A DNA stretch of 64,000 bases from Pseudomonadota bacterium (GTDB lineage: Bacteria > Pseudomonadota > Gammaproteobacteria > Burkholderiales > SG8-39): positions 124,001 to 188,000 of the forward strand of contig CANGMI010000001.1 of NCBI GenBank assembly GCA_947455195.1. The letters run 5' to 3'. This document shows positions 11,273 through 19,533 of this stretch, piece after piece (the stretch's first letter is position 1; every line of letters starts with the position of its first letter). The notes under the pieces were generated by a model. That model had not been told where the DNA came from. It did not search any database and was given only the letters and a program-made list of their open reading frames with translations. Made by a program: the position numbers and the translations under genes.

Positions 11273-12049
11273 TCAGGCGGCCGACCCGCTCAGACCGATG
11301 AGTGAGGCGAGCCGTGCAGGGTCCTCGCGCAGGATGCCTGCAGCGCCGGCAAACACGACGCGGCCCTGGTCGAGCACCAGGGCCCGCTCGCTGATGGCCA
11401 ATATGGCCTGAGGATGCTGCTCGACAATGACAGCGGCCAGCCCCTCCTCACGGGTGATGCGGCCGATCGCTGCGAGCAGTTCCTCGACGATGATCGGAGC
11501 CAGCCCCTCGAGCGGCTCATCGAGCAGGAGCAGACGCGGATTGAGCACCAGCGCGCGACCGATAGCCAGCATCTGCTGCTCGCCGCCGGACAGCTGGGTG
11601 CCCAGATTGCGCCGGCGTTCCGCCAGGCGGGGAAAGAACTCGAATACCCGTTCGGGCGTCCAGGCCGGCTGCCCGGGGCGCGGGGCGCGTGCGACCGCCG
11701 TGAGGTTCTCGAGGACACTGAGCGACCGAAAGATCGAACGCTCCTGGGGTACCCAGCCGACGCCGGCCGCGGCCCGCCGGTGCGAGGGCAGCCCGTGAAG
11801 CGGGATCCCTTCGAGATGAATCGTGCCGGCATGGCGCACGGTGGTACCGACAATGGTGTTGATGAGCGTGGTCTTGCCGGTGCCGTTACGGCCCAGCAGG
11901 GCCAGCGTCTCGCCCACCCCCAGCCTGAGCCCCACGTCCTCGATGATCACGCCGGCGTCATACCCGGCGCTCAGGCCATCGATGGCGAGAAGCGGCCGCT
12001 CTGGCGACGCCGAGCGTGGCGTGGACGAGCCCGGCATGGACGAGGTCAC
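11273..12049 (-). CDS. livF: Branched-chain amino acid-type ABC importer, ATPase LivF
   Basis: The 258-residue ATPase has Walker A LLGRNGTGKTTL, signature LSGGEQQMLAIGRAL and Walker B LLLLDEPLEGLAP. The last is the characteristic LivF form. It drives uptake of branched-chain or related carboxylated substrates with LivG, LivH, LivM and LivK. The GTG start (12047-12049) overlaps the livG stop (GTGA), an arrangement that favours coupled translation. An ATG four codons on is the alternative start. In this locus the substrate may be an aromatic acid rather than an amino acid, as many HAAT-family systems beside catabolic genes carry such compounds. Confidence 0.93.
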   Translation of the reverse strand: MTSSMPGSSTPRSASPERPLLAIDGLSAGYDAGVIIEDVGLRLGVGETLALLGRNGTGKTTLINTIVGTTVRHAGTIHLEGIPLHGLPSHRRAAAGVGWVPQERSIFRSLSVLENLTAVARAPRPGQPAWTPERVFEFFPRLAERRRNLGTQLSGGEQQMLAIGRALVLNPRLLLLDEPLEGLAPIIVEELLAAIGRITREEGLAAVIVEQHPQAILAISERALVLDQGRVVFAGAAGILREDPARLASLIGLSGSAA

Positions 12050-12807
12050 GCTGCGTGCTCCGCGCCGCTACCGAGGTAGACGGCCTTCACCCGCGGATCG
12101 GCGGCGATGACAGCGGGCTCACCCTCGGCGAGGACGGCACCATTCACCAGCACCGTGATGAATCGCGAAAACCCGAACACCAGTTCCATGTCATGTTCGA
12201 TGAGCAGGATCGAGACCTGCGCCGGCAAGGCGGCAAGGGTCTGGAGGATTTCCTCACGCTCGCCCGCAGGAACACCCGCCACCGGCTCATCGAGCAGGAG
12301 CACGCGCGGCTCGCAGGCCAGTGCGATGGCGATTTCGAGCAGCCGCCGCTTGCCGTAGGCAAGCTGGTCGGTCCGCCGGTCGCAGACGCTCGCGAGACGA
12401 AACTCCTCGAGCAACTGGTCGACACGCTCGAGCACCGAGACTTCATGCGCGAGGCTCCCCCACCACTGGAGGGTAATGCCGCGCCGTTGACCCACGACCA
12501 GGGCCAGCGTCTCACGCGCACTGAGGGACCGAAACAACTGGCTGATCTGGAATGTTCGCACCATGCCGCGGGCCACACGCCGATGCACCGGCAAGCGGGT
12601 GATGTCGACCTCGTCGAGGTAGACCGCTCCGGCGCTGGCAGGAAGGACGCCCGTGAGCAGATTCACCAGGGTGGTCTTGCCGGCACCGTTGGGGCCGATG
12701 AGCGCGTGCCGCGCACCCGGCGCGAGGGACAGGCTGACCGAGTCGGTGGCGACGATGCCGCCAAAGCGCTTCTCGAGCCGCTCGGTGCGCAGGACAGCCA
12801 GACTCAT
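12046..12807 (-). CDS. livG: Branched-chain amino acid-type ABC importer, ATPase LivG
   Basis: This is the second ATPase of the importer, about 253 residues. It has Walker A LIGPNGAGKTTLVNLLTG, a signature region reading LAYGKRRLLEIAIALA and Walker B VLLLDEPVAGVPAGE. The longer Q-loop insertion and C-terminal extension SRFITVLVNGAVLAEGEP fit LivG. The ATG at 12805-12807 is chosen because homologues begin just before LRTERLEKRFGG. A GTG at 12835-12837 that overlaps the livM stop would add ten residues and is possible. Confidence 0.92.
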   Translation of the reverse strand: MSLAVLRTERLEKRFGGIVATDSVSLSLAPGARHALIGPNGAGKTTLVNLLTGVLPASAGAVYLDEVDITRLPVHRRVARGMVRTFQISQLFRSLSARETLALVVGQRRGITLQWWGSLAHEVSVLERVDQLLEEFRLASVCDRRTDQLAYGKRRLLEIAIALACEPRVLLLDEPVAGVPAGEREEILQTLAALPAQVSILLIEHDMELVFGFSRFITVLVNGAVLAEGEPAVIAADPRVKAVYLGSGAEHAA

Positions 12808-12830
12808 CGCGCTGCCTTTGCCGACGGGCG

Positions 12831-13769
12831 TTACCACAGTGTCCAGGGGCGCAGTATCCGCTCACGGCCCAGAAGCCCGATTGCCAGCAGAAAGAGGCCC
12901 ATCCAGAAGGTCCAGTACTGCGGCGTGATGCCTGCGATGAGTTCGTTGAGGACCTTGAAGGCGACCGCACCGAGCACCCCGCCATAGACCCAGCCGGCGC
13001 CACCGATCACGAGCATGAGGAGCACATCGGCCGAGCGCTCGATCGAAAAGACCTCGAGCGAGACAAAACCCGAGGTCTGTGCGACCAGGGCGCCAGCGGC
13101 ACCGGCCAGCGCCGCCCCGAACACGTACGCAAAGGCAAGGCGCGATGCAACGGGAATACCGACGGCGGCAGCACGAAGCGGATTGTCGCGTACCGCAAGA
13201 AGCGTTGCACCCAGGGGCGATCGAACCACACGTCGCACCAGCAGCAAGGCCAGAAAGAGCACCACAAGAGCATAGGTGGCCGGGACCTGCCCCTGCAGGT
13301 CGAACTCGAATCGCCCGAGGAGAGGCCCCATGGACATGCCCTGCAACCCATCGGCCCCGCCGGTGATCGCATCGAAGCGGTTGGCCAGTTCGTAGAGCAG
13401 GAGGCTGACCGCCAGCGTCACCATGATCCGGGTGAGATCCGAACCACGCAGGATGGTGAGCGAGCAGACAAGCCCTGCCAGTGCGGCCACCACGATGCCC
13501 ACGGCGAGGCCGGTGAGCGGATCGGGCATGACGAACCTGGCGAACAGACCTGCCGCATAGGCGCCCACGCCAAAGAAGGCTGCGTGCCCGAGTGACACGA
13601 TGCCCGCATACCCGAGCACCAGGTCGAGCGACAGCGCGAAAAGCGCCACACCAGCCGTTTCGGCGATGAAGAGCGCACGCGAAGGCATCAGCCAGGGCAC
13701 CACGAAGGCGAGCGCGAAGAGGAACCCGACGATCAGACGCTCACGCGACCGGTCAGTGGCGAGCAGCAT
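12831..13769 (-). CDS. livM: Branched-chain amino acid-type ABC importer, permease LivM
   Basis: This is an inner-membrane permease of about 312 residues with eight or more hydrophobic segments and the LivM hallmark LDLVLGYAGIVSLGHAAFFGVGAYAAGL. The C-terminal portion has MLVIGGAGWVYGGVLGA, another conserved stretch. The ATG at 13767-13769 shares a base with the livH stop (TGATG). The frame is open 15 codons further upstream, but that part overlaps livH and is unlike the family. Confidence 0.92.
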   Translation of the reverse strand: MLLATDRSRERLIVGFLFALAFVVPWLMPSRALFIAETAGVALFALSLDLVLGYAGIVSLGHAAFFGVGAYAAGLFARFVMPDPLTGLAVGIVVAALAGLVCSLTILRGSDLTRIMVTLAVSLLLYELANRFDAITGGADGLQGMSMGPLLGRFEFDLQGQVPATYALVVLFLALLLVRRVVRSPLGATLLAVRDNPLRAAAVGIPVASRLAFAYVFGAALAGAAGALVAQTSGFVSLEVFSIERSADVLLMLVIGGAGWVYGGVLGAVAFKVLNELIAGITPQYWTFWMGLFLLAIGLLGRERILRPWTLW

Positions 13770-14638
13770 CACCGACCACTCCCGCCGCGAGAAAAAAGAC
13801 CATTCGGGCGCCACAGCAACAAGGCGATGATGAGCGCATAGACGATGAAGGCGCCCAGTTTCGGAATGAAGTACTTGCCCCCGACGTCGGCGAGCCCCAG
13901 CAGCAGGGCTGCCAGCAGCGGACCGGTCACCGATGAGGTGCCTCCGACCGCCACGACAATCAGGAAGTAGACGAGGAATTTGAGCGGGAAACCCGGATCG
14001 AGACCGAGCACCTCGGCGCCCAGCGCCCCACCAAGGCCTGCAAGCCCAGAGCCCACGGCAAAGGTCAGGCTGAACACCCGATTGACGTCGATACCGAGGC
14101 CGGCAGCAACCCGCGCGTCATCGACACTGGCCCGAAGCCTGGCACCGAACCGGGTCTTCGACAGAATCGCCTGGAGCCCCAGAACGAGCAATGCACACAC
14201 CACGATGATGAAGAGCCGGTAGTGCCCCATTCCGAGGCTCCCCCCGCCGAACTCGCTGCGCCCCTGCAGCCAGGCAGGCAGGTGGACGTTCTGCTGCTGC
14301 GAACCGACCAGCCAGTCGGTCGCCGCCACCGACATGAAGACCAGCCCGATCGAAAAAAGCACCTGATCGAGATGCGAGCGCTGGTACATCGGTCGATACA
14401 GCAGGCGCTCGAGAACCGCACCGACCAGTCCGGTCGCCAGAAAGGCGAGCAGGATGGCCGGCACGAAGGGCACCCCCAGACGCTGGGTGAACGCCACCGT
14501 CAGGTACCCCCCGAGCATGGCGAAGGCACCATGGGCCAGGTTGATGAAGTTCATCAGACCCAGGGTGACCGACAGGCCCACCGCCAGGATGAACAGGAGC
14601 ATCCCGTAGGCAATACCGTCAAAGACCAGTGTGGGCAT
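13769..14638 (-). CDS. livH: Branched-chain amino acid-type ABC importer, permease LivH
   Basis: This is a 289-residue permease with the LivH-type N-terminus (GLSVTLGLMNFINLAHGAFA) and conserved VDDARVAAGLGIDVNRVFSL and VVVAVGGTSSVTGPLLAALL. It forms the membrane channel with LivM. It starts 24 bases after livK ends, so the gene order is livK-livH-livM-livG-livF, followed by the hydrolase and ligAB. Confidence 0.93.
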   Translation of the reverse strand: MPTLVFDGIAYGMLLFILAVGLSVTLGLMNFINLAHGAFAMLGGYLTVAFTQRLGVPFVPAILLAFLATGLVGAVLERLLYRPMYQRSHLDQVLFSIGLVFMSVAATDWLVGSQQQNVHLPAWLQGRSEFGGGSLGMGHYRLFIIVVCALLVLGLQAILSKTRFGARLRASVDDARVAAGLGIDVNRVFSLTFAVGSGLAGLGGALGAEVLGLDPGFPLKFLVYFLIVVAVGGTSSVTGPLLAALLLGLADVGGKYFIPKLGAFIVYALIIALLLWRPNGLFSRGGSGR

Positions 14639-14662
14639 CGGCGCTCGTCAACCGTCGGGGGC

Positions 14663-15874
14663 TCAGCGAGCCTTGCCCGGATCCTTCACGTCGGCAATGG
14701 TCTCGATCTCGGTATTCCAGAGTTCGCCCTTCACGCGTTCGACACGACGGATGTAGATGTTGTGGACCACGTCGCGCGTCTGCGCATCGATGAACATGGG
14801 CCCGCGCGGACTCTCGAAGATCTGACCCTTCATCGCCGCGAGCAGCGCTTCGCCACCCGCGCCTCGGGTCGCCTTGACGGCCTCGTGAATGACCCGCATG
14901 CCGTCATAACCGCCAACGGCCATGAAGTTCGGCCGCATGCCCGGGTTGGCCTTCATGAAGGCCTGCACGAAGCGCCGGTTGACCGCCGAATCGTGCGCGG
15001 CCGAGTAGTGGTGGGCTGTCACGGTACCGAGGACACCGTCGCCCATGCCATTGAGAATGTCGTCATCGGTGACACTGCCCTCGGCAATCACCCGGATACC
15101 CGCCTTGTCGAGGCCGCGCTCGGCAAACTGCTTCATCAGGGCAGTGCCGACACCGGCCGGCACGAAGGTGAAGAGCGCATCGGGCTGCGCATCGCGCACC
15201 TTCTGCAGGAAGGGGGCAAAATCGGGACTGCGCAAGGGCACGCGCAAGGTTTCGAGGACCTGCCCGCCGTTGGTGATGAAGCGCTGCGAGAAGTACTTCT
15301 CCGAGTCGATGCCGGGCGCATAGTCGGTGACCAGACTCACGACCTTGCGGATGTTGTTCTTCGTTGCCCAGTCGGCCAGCGCCGTCACCACCTGCGGCAC
15401 GGTGAAGCTCGACCGCACGATCCAGGGCGAAGCCTCGGTGATGGTCGAGGTGGCTGCCGCCATCACCACGAGCGGCGTCTTCGACTGGGTTGCCACCGGG
15501 GCCGACGCAAACGCGAGCGGCGTCAGGCCGAAGCCGGCAAGCACCTGTACCTTGTCATTGACCACCAGTTCCTGGGCAATGCGCTTGGTGACATCGGGGG
15601 CCCCGGTATCGTCCTTGACGATGAGGGTGATCTTGCGACCGCCAACGGTATCGCCATTCTGCGCAAGGTAGAGGCGAACCCCCGCCTCGAGTTGCTTGCC
15701 GGTGGAGGCAAACGGTCCGGTCATCGGCAGAATGAGTCCGATCTTGAAGGCGTTGTCCTGCGCCATCGCGGGCAGCGCCAGGCCGAGACAGGCCGCCATG
15801 GCCAGCAGACGACGCCGCGCCGGGATACCGCGCACGAACGAAACGGCAGGGATGGGTCGAGGGGCATTCCACAT
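14663..15874 (-). CDS. livK: ABC importer periplasmic substrate-binding protein (LivK-like)
   Basis: The 403-residue type I periplasmic binding protein has an N-terminal signal peptide (arginine-rich start, LLAMAACLGLALPAMAQ) and a mature start FKIGLILPMTGPFASTGKQ, characteristic of the leucine/amide-binding family. The ATG at 15872-15874 has GGAGA eight bases upstream. The frame is open for another 131 codons toward 16267, but that stretch crosses the intergenic repeats and the divergent oxygenase gene and is not coding here. As first gene of the Liv operon it defines the ligand. Proximity to ligAB and a Rieske oxygenase suggests an aromatic acid. Confidence 0.92.
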   Translation of the reverse strand: MWNAPRPIPAVSFVRGIPARRRLLAMAACLGLALPAMAQDNAFKIGLILPMTGPFASTGKQLEAGVRLYLAQNGDTVGGRKITLIVKDDTGAPDVTKRIAQELVVNDKVQVLAGFGLTPLAFASAPVATQSKTPLVVMAAATSTITEASPWIVRSSFTVPQVVTALADWATKNNIRKVVSLVTDYAPGIDSEKYFSQRFITNGGQVLETLRVPLRSPDFAPFLQKVRDAQPDALFTFVPAGVGTALMKQFAERGLDKAGIRVIAEGSVTDDDILNGMGDGVLGTVTAHHYSAAHDSAVNRRFVQAFMKANPGMRPNFMAVGGYDGMRVIHEAVKATRGAGGEALLAAMKGQIFESPRGPMFIDAQTRDVVHNIYIRRVERVKGELWNTEIETIADVKDPGKAR

Positions 15875-15960
15875 GAGCTGTCTCCGTGCTGTGACCGGGC
15901 ACTGCGCCGGCGGACCGGGGATGATCAAGCCTCGCGGCCCAAATGTCCATCCGGTGCACG

Positions 15961-16060
15961 CTGTCCATGGGGAGCGACATGTCCACGGGGGGGCGACCCG
16001 CCCCATGGAGTCTGCCCCCCATGGGGTCTGACACGCCCATGGGGTCTGACCCATCCGCGG
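15961..16060. repeat. Tandem CCATGGGGTCTGAC repeats in a divergent intergenic region
   Basis: Three copies stand in a row at 16003-16016 (two mismatches), 16019-16032 and 16037-16050, spaced 16 and 18 bases apart. Each begins with the palindrome CCATGG. The last continues into GGGTCTGACCC, a 5+1+5 palindrome. A related CCATGGGGAG lies at 15966. The region is flanked by poly-G runs and separates livK from the divergent oxygenase. It may be a cluster of operator sites controlling both, or a REP-like element; similar GGGGTC(A/T)GACCCC motifs occur as dispersed palindromes in environmental Proteobacteria. Confidence 0.6.
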
Positions 16061-16117
16061 GGGGCAGCTTGTCCTTACAATCGGGCCCTCATCATCGCAA
16101 GCGGGACGAGCACCGAC

Positions 16118-17167
16118 ATGTTCCTGACAGACACCTGGTATGTTGCCGCGCGCAGCGATGAGGTGACCGCAGACCACCCGCTCGGGCGGACGATCTGCCG
16201 CAAGCCGATCGTGATGTACCGGGACGCGACCGGCGCGGTCGCCGCGCTCGACGATTTCTGTCCCCACCGCGGCCTGCCACTGTCAATGGGAACGGTACGC
16301 GAGGGGCTGCTCACCTGCGGCTACCACGGCCTTGTCGTAGGCCGCGACGGTTGTACGGTATCGATGCCGGCACAGCGGGTGCAGGGATTTCCGCGGATTC
16401 ACAGTTTTCCGGTGCTCGAGCGCCACGGCTTCATCTGGATCTGGCCCGGCGAGGCAAGCCGCGCCGACCCGTCGCGGATGCCCGACTACGCCTGGCAGGG
16501 CAACCCGGCGTGGGCGTATGGCGGTGGCCTCTATCACGTGAAGGCCGACTACCGCCTGATGATCGACAACCTGATGGACCTCACCCACGAGACCTGGGTT
16601 CATGCCGCGAGCATCGGGCAAAGCGAAATCGACGAAACGCCCTGCGAGACGATGGTCGAGGGAGACGAGGTCATCACCCGGCGCCTCATGCAGGGCGTGA
16701 GGGCGCCTCACTTCTGGAATGAGGCACTGGGCTGGGCAGGGCTGCAGAAGGATGTGCCGGTCGATCGCTGGCAGGTCTGTCGGTTCACCCCGCCCAGCCA
16801 CATCCTGATCGAAGTGGGTGTGGCGCATGCGGGAACCGGCGGTGCGGCCGCCCCCGCCGAGCACAAGGTGTACGGCATCGTGGTCGACTTCATCACGCCC
16901 GAAACCGATGGCTCGATGTGGTACTTCTGGGGCATGGCGCGAAACTTCTGCCCGAATGATGAAACGCTCACCGAACGGATCCGGGAAGGCCAGGGCGCGA
17001 TCTTCGCGCAGGACCTGGCGATACTGGAGCGCCAGCAGGCCAATCTCGCCGCATTTCCGGACCGGCGCATCCTCAAGCTCGATATCGATGCGGGCGGCGT
17101 GCGTTCGAGACGAGTGATCGAGCGCCTGCTCGCCGCCGAGCAGGCCGGCGCACCAGGGCCTACCTGA
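16118..17167 (+). CDS. Rieske aromatic-ring oxygenase, vanillate O-demethylase-like
   Basis: The 349-residue oxygenase subunit has the Rieske [2Fe-2S] ligands Cys48, His50, Cys67 and His70 (CPHRG and CGYHG). The mononuclear iron site is marked by Asp154, His157 and His162 in NLMDLTHETWVH. The single-chain length and these spacings match the VanA group, which demethylates methoxylated aromatic acids. A separate reductase (VanB) would be needed and none is seen in the window. The ATG at 16118 begins MFLTDTWYVAARSDEV, a family-like start. The frame remains open upstream but is non-coding there. It is divergent from the Liv importer, which may deliver its substrate. Confidence 0.88.
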   Translation: MFLTDTWYVAARSDEVTADHPLGRTICRKPIVMYRDATGAVAALDDFCPHRGLPLSMGTVREGLLTCGYHGLVVGRDGCTVSMPAQRVQGFPRIHSFPVLERHGFIWIWPGEASRADPSRMPDYAWQGNPAWAYGGGLYHVKADYRLMIDNLMDLTHETWVHAASIGQSEIDETPCETMVEGDEVITRRLMQGVRAPHFWNEALGWAGLQKDVPVDRWQVCRFTPPSHILIEVGVAHAGTGGAAAPAEHKVYGIVVDFITPETDGSMWYFWGMARNFCPNDETLTERIREGQGAIFAQDLAILERQQANLAAFPDRRILKLDIDAGGVRSRRVIERLLAAEQAGAPGPT

Positions 17168-17194
17168 TGCCTGATCGCTCCATTGGCTCGCCGC

Positions 17195-17221
17195 AAAAAA
17201 GAGCGGCGCTCGGAAGCGCCG
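17195..17221 (-). terminator. Intrinsic terminator after tRNA-Val
   Basis: On the minus strand CGGCGCT and AGCGCCG form a 7-bp stem with a 4-base loop, followed within a few bases by six T residues. It begins 27 bases beyond the 3' end of tRNA-Val. Confidence 0.75.
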
Positions 17222-17247
17222 GCATTGCCTGCTCCGTCTGCGAAATC

Positions 17248-17324
17248 TGGTAGGCGCGATTGGACTCGAACCAACGACCCCCACCATGTCAAGGTGATGC
17301 TCTAACCAGCTGAGCTACGCGCCT
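17248..17324 (-). tRNA. tRNA-Val (anticodon GAC)
   Basis: The 77-base minus-strand cloverleaf starts AGGCGCGTAGCTCAGC and ends with encoded CCA. The anticodon stem TCACC/GGTGG encloses loop TTGACAT, giving anticodon GAC (Val). The T-arm GGTTCGAGTCC is intact. It is followed by an intrinsic terminator. Confidence 0.96.
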
Positions 17325-17366
17325 ACGGGGTCCCACAACACACCAGCACGAGGCCGGGGCCGCATT

Positions 17367-18287
17367 CTAGCGCAGTTCGGGCGCGAGTGCAGGTTCTGCG
17401 GCGAGTACCTCACGCGCCATGCCGGCGGCGAGTTGCGCCAGCGCGCTGGCCGGTGCGCGCGCTGGCCATACCAGCGACAGCGTGGTCGACAACGCGGGCT
17501 GCGATAGTGCGCACCAGGCAAGACCGGGCACAACGCCGATGGCGCGAATGACGCTCGCGGGTACGACGGCGTGGCCGAGGCCTGCTGCCACCAGATCGAT
17601 GATCGAGGGGAAGTAATCGACCTCGAGTGCAACCCGCACCTTGAGGCCCAGCGCCCCGAACTCGGCTTCGAGCAAGGACCGGATCGGGTGCGGCGCACCC
17701 GGCAGGATGAGCGGCAAGGCGGCCAATTGCGAAAGCGTCGGTGGCGCAAGGTGCGGCGCCGGGCTCACGAGCACGAGCGGTTCGATGCGCAGGGGCTCGA
17801 GGCGCACATGCCGCGAGGGCGCGGCGTTCAGAAGCACCGCGAAATCGAGCCGGCCCGAGACGAGCTTTTCGTAGAGCGTGCTCGAGATCGCCTCAGCCAG
17901 GGCGAGCGTGGCACCGGGGCAAGCCGCAACGAAGCGCTCGACCAGGGGCCGCGCCAGACTCTTGCCGATACTGGGCGTGAGGCCGATGGCCAGATGCCCT
18001 TCGAATTCGCTCGCCGCGTCCCGCACCGATCGCGCCGCCGCTTCGATGCCACGCAGCACGCCCAGCGCATGATCGAAGAATCGCTCACCGCGCTCGGTGA
18101 GTTGTACCCCGCGCCCATTGCGACGGAAGAGGTGCGCACGCAGTCCGACTTCAAGCGCACGCACACTGCGGCTCAGCGCCGGTTGGGCAAGGCCGAGCGA
18201 GCGAGCCGCCGCGCTGATGCTGCCCGATTCGGCAACGCGGACAAAATGCGTCAACTGGCGCAGATCGAAGACAGGCGGCTCATCCAT
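17367..18287 (-). CDS. LysR family transcriptional regulator
   Basis: The 306-residue regulator has the LysR helix-turn-helix at residues 9-68 (SGSISAAARSLGLAQPALSR, then LEVGLRAHLFRRNGRGVQLT) and a C-terminal inducer-binding domain. LysR proteins usually control a neighbouring divergent gene. Here the divergent neighbour is the ferredoxin gene, whose start is 72 bases away. The Rieske oxygenase lies on its other side beyond tRNA-Val. The inducer is unknown. The ATG at 18285-18287 yields MDEPPVFDLRQLTHFVRVAE, a typical start. Confidence 0.93.
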   Translation of the reverse strand: MDEPPVFDLRQLTHFVRVAESGSISAAARSLGLAQPALSRSVRALEVGLRAHLFRRNGRGVQLTERGERFFDHALGVLRGIEAAARSVRDAASEFEGHLAIGLTPSIGKSLARPLVERFVAACPGATLALAEAISSTLYEKLVSGRLDFAVLLNAAPSRHVRLEPLRIEPLVLVSPAPHLAPPTLSQLAALPLILPGAPHPIRSLLEAEFGALGLKVRVALEVDYFPSIIDLVAAGLGHAVVPASVIRAIGVVPGLAWCALSQPALSTTLSLVWPARAPASALAQLAAGMAREVLAAEPALAPELR

Positions 18288-18359
18288 GTTGGCCTGAGCA
18301 TAGCAGATAGACGGTTATTGCCCTGCAGGGTGAGCTGCTTCAAAGGCACACTCCCGGCC

Positions 18360-18698
18360 ATGAACATCGTCAAACGCCCGTGGCCTGCCGACTTCGACGG
18401 CCTCGCCACGCTCACGGTCTGCGTGAACCAGCGCAAGGAAACCTTCGTCCAGAGTTGTGGTCGCGACGGTGCCGAATCGATTCTTGCGGCTGTGCAAGCA
18501 GGCATCGAAGCCCGCGACCTGCCAGTCGAAGTTCAGACCATTGCCTGCCTCGGGCTCTGTGCCAAAGGCCCCAATGTGCGCGTTGCCCCATCCAGTACCT
18601 GGTTTCATCGGGTGACGGTGGACGATGTGCCGGCACTGCTCGACGAGCTGGCCACACAACTGGCATCACCCGATGCCACTGCATCCCACGGAGATTGA
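18360..18698 (+). CDS. Thioredoxin-like [2Fe-2S] ferredoxin
   Basis: The 112-residue protein has four cysteines in the thioredoxin-fold ferredoxin pattern: two in CVNQRKETFVQSC (eleven residues between them) and two in CLGLC. This resembles the 24-kDa NADH dehydrogenase subunit and small stand-alone ferredoxins. It is probably a soluble electron carrier. The ATG follows a short leader from the divergent LysR gene. The next gene starts five bases after its stop, so the two are probably co-translated. It could feed electrons to that partner or to the nearby Rieske oxygenase, which lacks a visible reductase; both are inferences. Confidence 0.82.
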   Translation: MNIVKRPWPADFDGLATLTVCVNQRKETFVQSCGRDGAESILAAVQAGIEARDLPVEVQTIACLGLCAKGPNVRVAPSSTWFHRVTVDDVPALLDELATQLASPDATASHGD

Positions 18699-18703
18699 CC
18701 CCC

Positions 18704-19447
18704 ATGACTGCCGCAACCGCCCTGCCCGCCGCCCTGCCCCGTGACGCGTTCCTGCAGGCCATGCTTGCACGACTCGCGGGCAAGCAGCACGCCGACTATC
18801 CGATCGTGAAAGCGATTGCCGAAGGGCGCGCGACGCGAGAGCAGATCGGGTTTCTCGGTGTGGTGTTCTACCACTTCACCAAGGTGACACCCCAGGTGCT
18901 TTCCACCATCCACTCGCGCTGCACCGACCGCAACGTGCGACGCCGGATCATGGATACGCTCATCGACGAGGATACCGAACTGCGTTGCGGCAGCAAGGGT
19001 CATGATGCACTCGCGCTCGACTTTGCGACCCGCTTCACCGGCTGGACCGAGGCCGACGTTGAAGCCTTTGACAAGCCGCGCTGGCTCGAGGAGATGATTG
19101 CCTACCGGTTCAAGATCGCGCGCGACATGCCGGTGATCGTTGCACTGGGCAATTCGGGCATTGCCAGCGAATCGCACGCGCCGCTCATGTGCCGCCTCAT
19201 CAGTGACGGGCTGCGCGCGCACTACGGCGTGCGCGACGAAGACCAGGAATCGTGGATCGTCCACATCGACGGTGACGAAGACCACAGCGAGACCGCCTTC
19301 AAGGTCGTGCTGGACACCGCAACGACGGCTGACCTGCAGGACAAGATGTTCTGGTGCATCGACGAGTACACGCGGCACTGGGGCAATTTCTGGCGCGCCT
19401 GCGAGACAGGCGGCGTGGAGATCCGGCGCACGGCAGTGGCGCACTAG
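18704..19447 (+). CDS. Haem-oxygenase-like (PqqC/TenA-fold) protein, possible diiron oxidase
   Basis: The 247-residue all-helical protein has features of the iron-containing redox enzyme/TenA-PqqC group: FYHFTKVTPQVLSTIHSRC, IDEDTELRCGSKGHDALALDF and DGDEDHSETAFK supply several Glu, Asp and His residues suited to metal binding. Family members oxidise or cleave small cofactors or amino-acid-derived substrates. No specific reaction can be assigned. It is coupled to the ferredoxin gene (five-base gap), which supports an oxidative reaction needing electrons. The TGA-ATG spacing and a GGAGATTGACCCCC leader support this start. Confidence 0.72.
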   Translation: MTAATALPAALPRDAFLQAMLARLAGKQHADYPIVKAIAEGRATREQIGFLGVVFYHFTKVTPQVLSTIHSRCTDRNVRRRIMDTLIDEDTELRCGSKGHDALALDFATRFTGWTEADVEAFDKPRWLEEMIAYRFKIARDMPVIVALGNSGIASESHAPLMCRLISDGLRAHYGVRDEDQESWIVHIDGDEDHSETAFKVVLDTATTADLQDKMFWCIDEYTRHWGNFWRACETGGVEIRRTAVAH

Positions 19448-19508
19448 CCGGGGAGCGGTTCGCCACTGCCGTGACCGCCGGGCCCGATGACAGGACCTGG
19501 CGCACCGA

Positions 19509-19528
19509 ACCCGAAACCCGGGTCGGGT
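19509..19528. terminator. Possible bidirectional terminator hairpin
   Basis: ACCCGA and TCGGGT pair around an 8-base loop in the 86-base gap between two converging genes. There is no clear T-run on either strand, so termination is inferred from position only. Confidence 0.25.
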
Positions 19529-19533
19529 CTCGG

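Noticed and set aside
15875-16267. 131-codon N-terminal extension of LivK
   Set aside because: It crosses repeats and the divergent oxygenase gene and would precede an obvious signal peptide.
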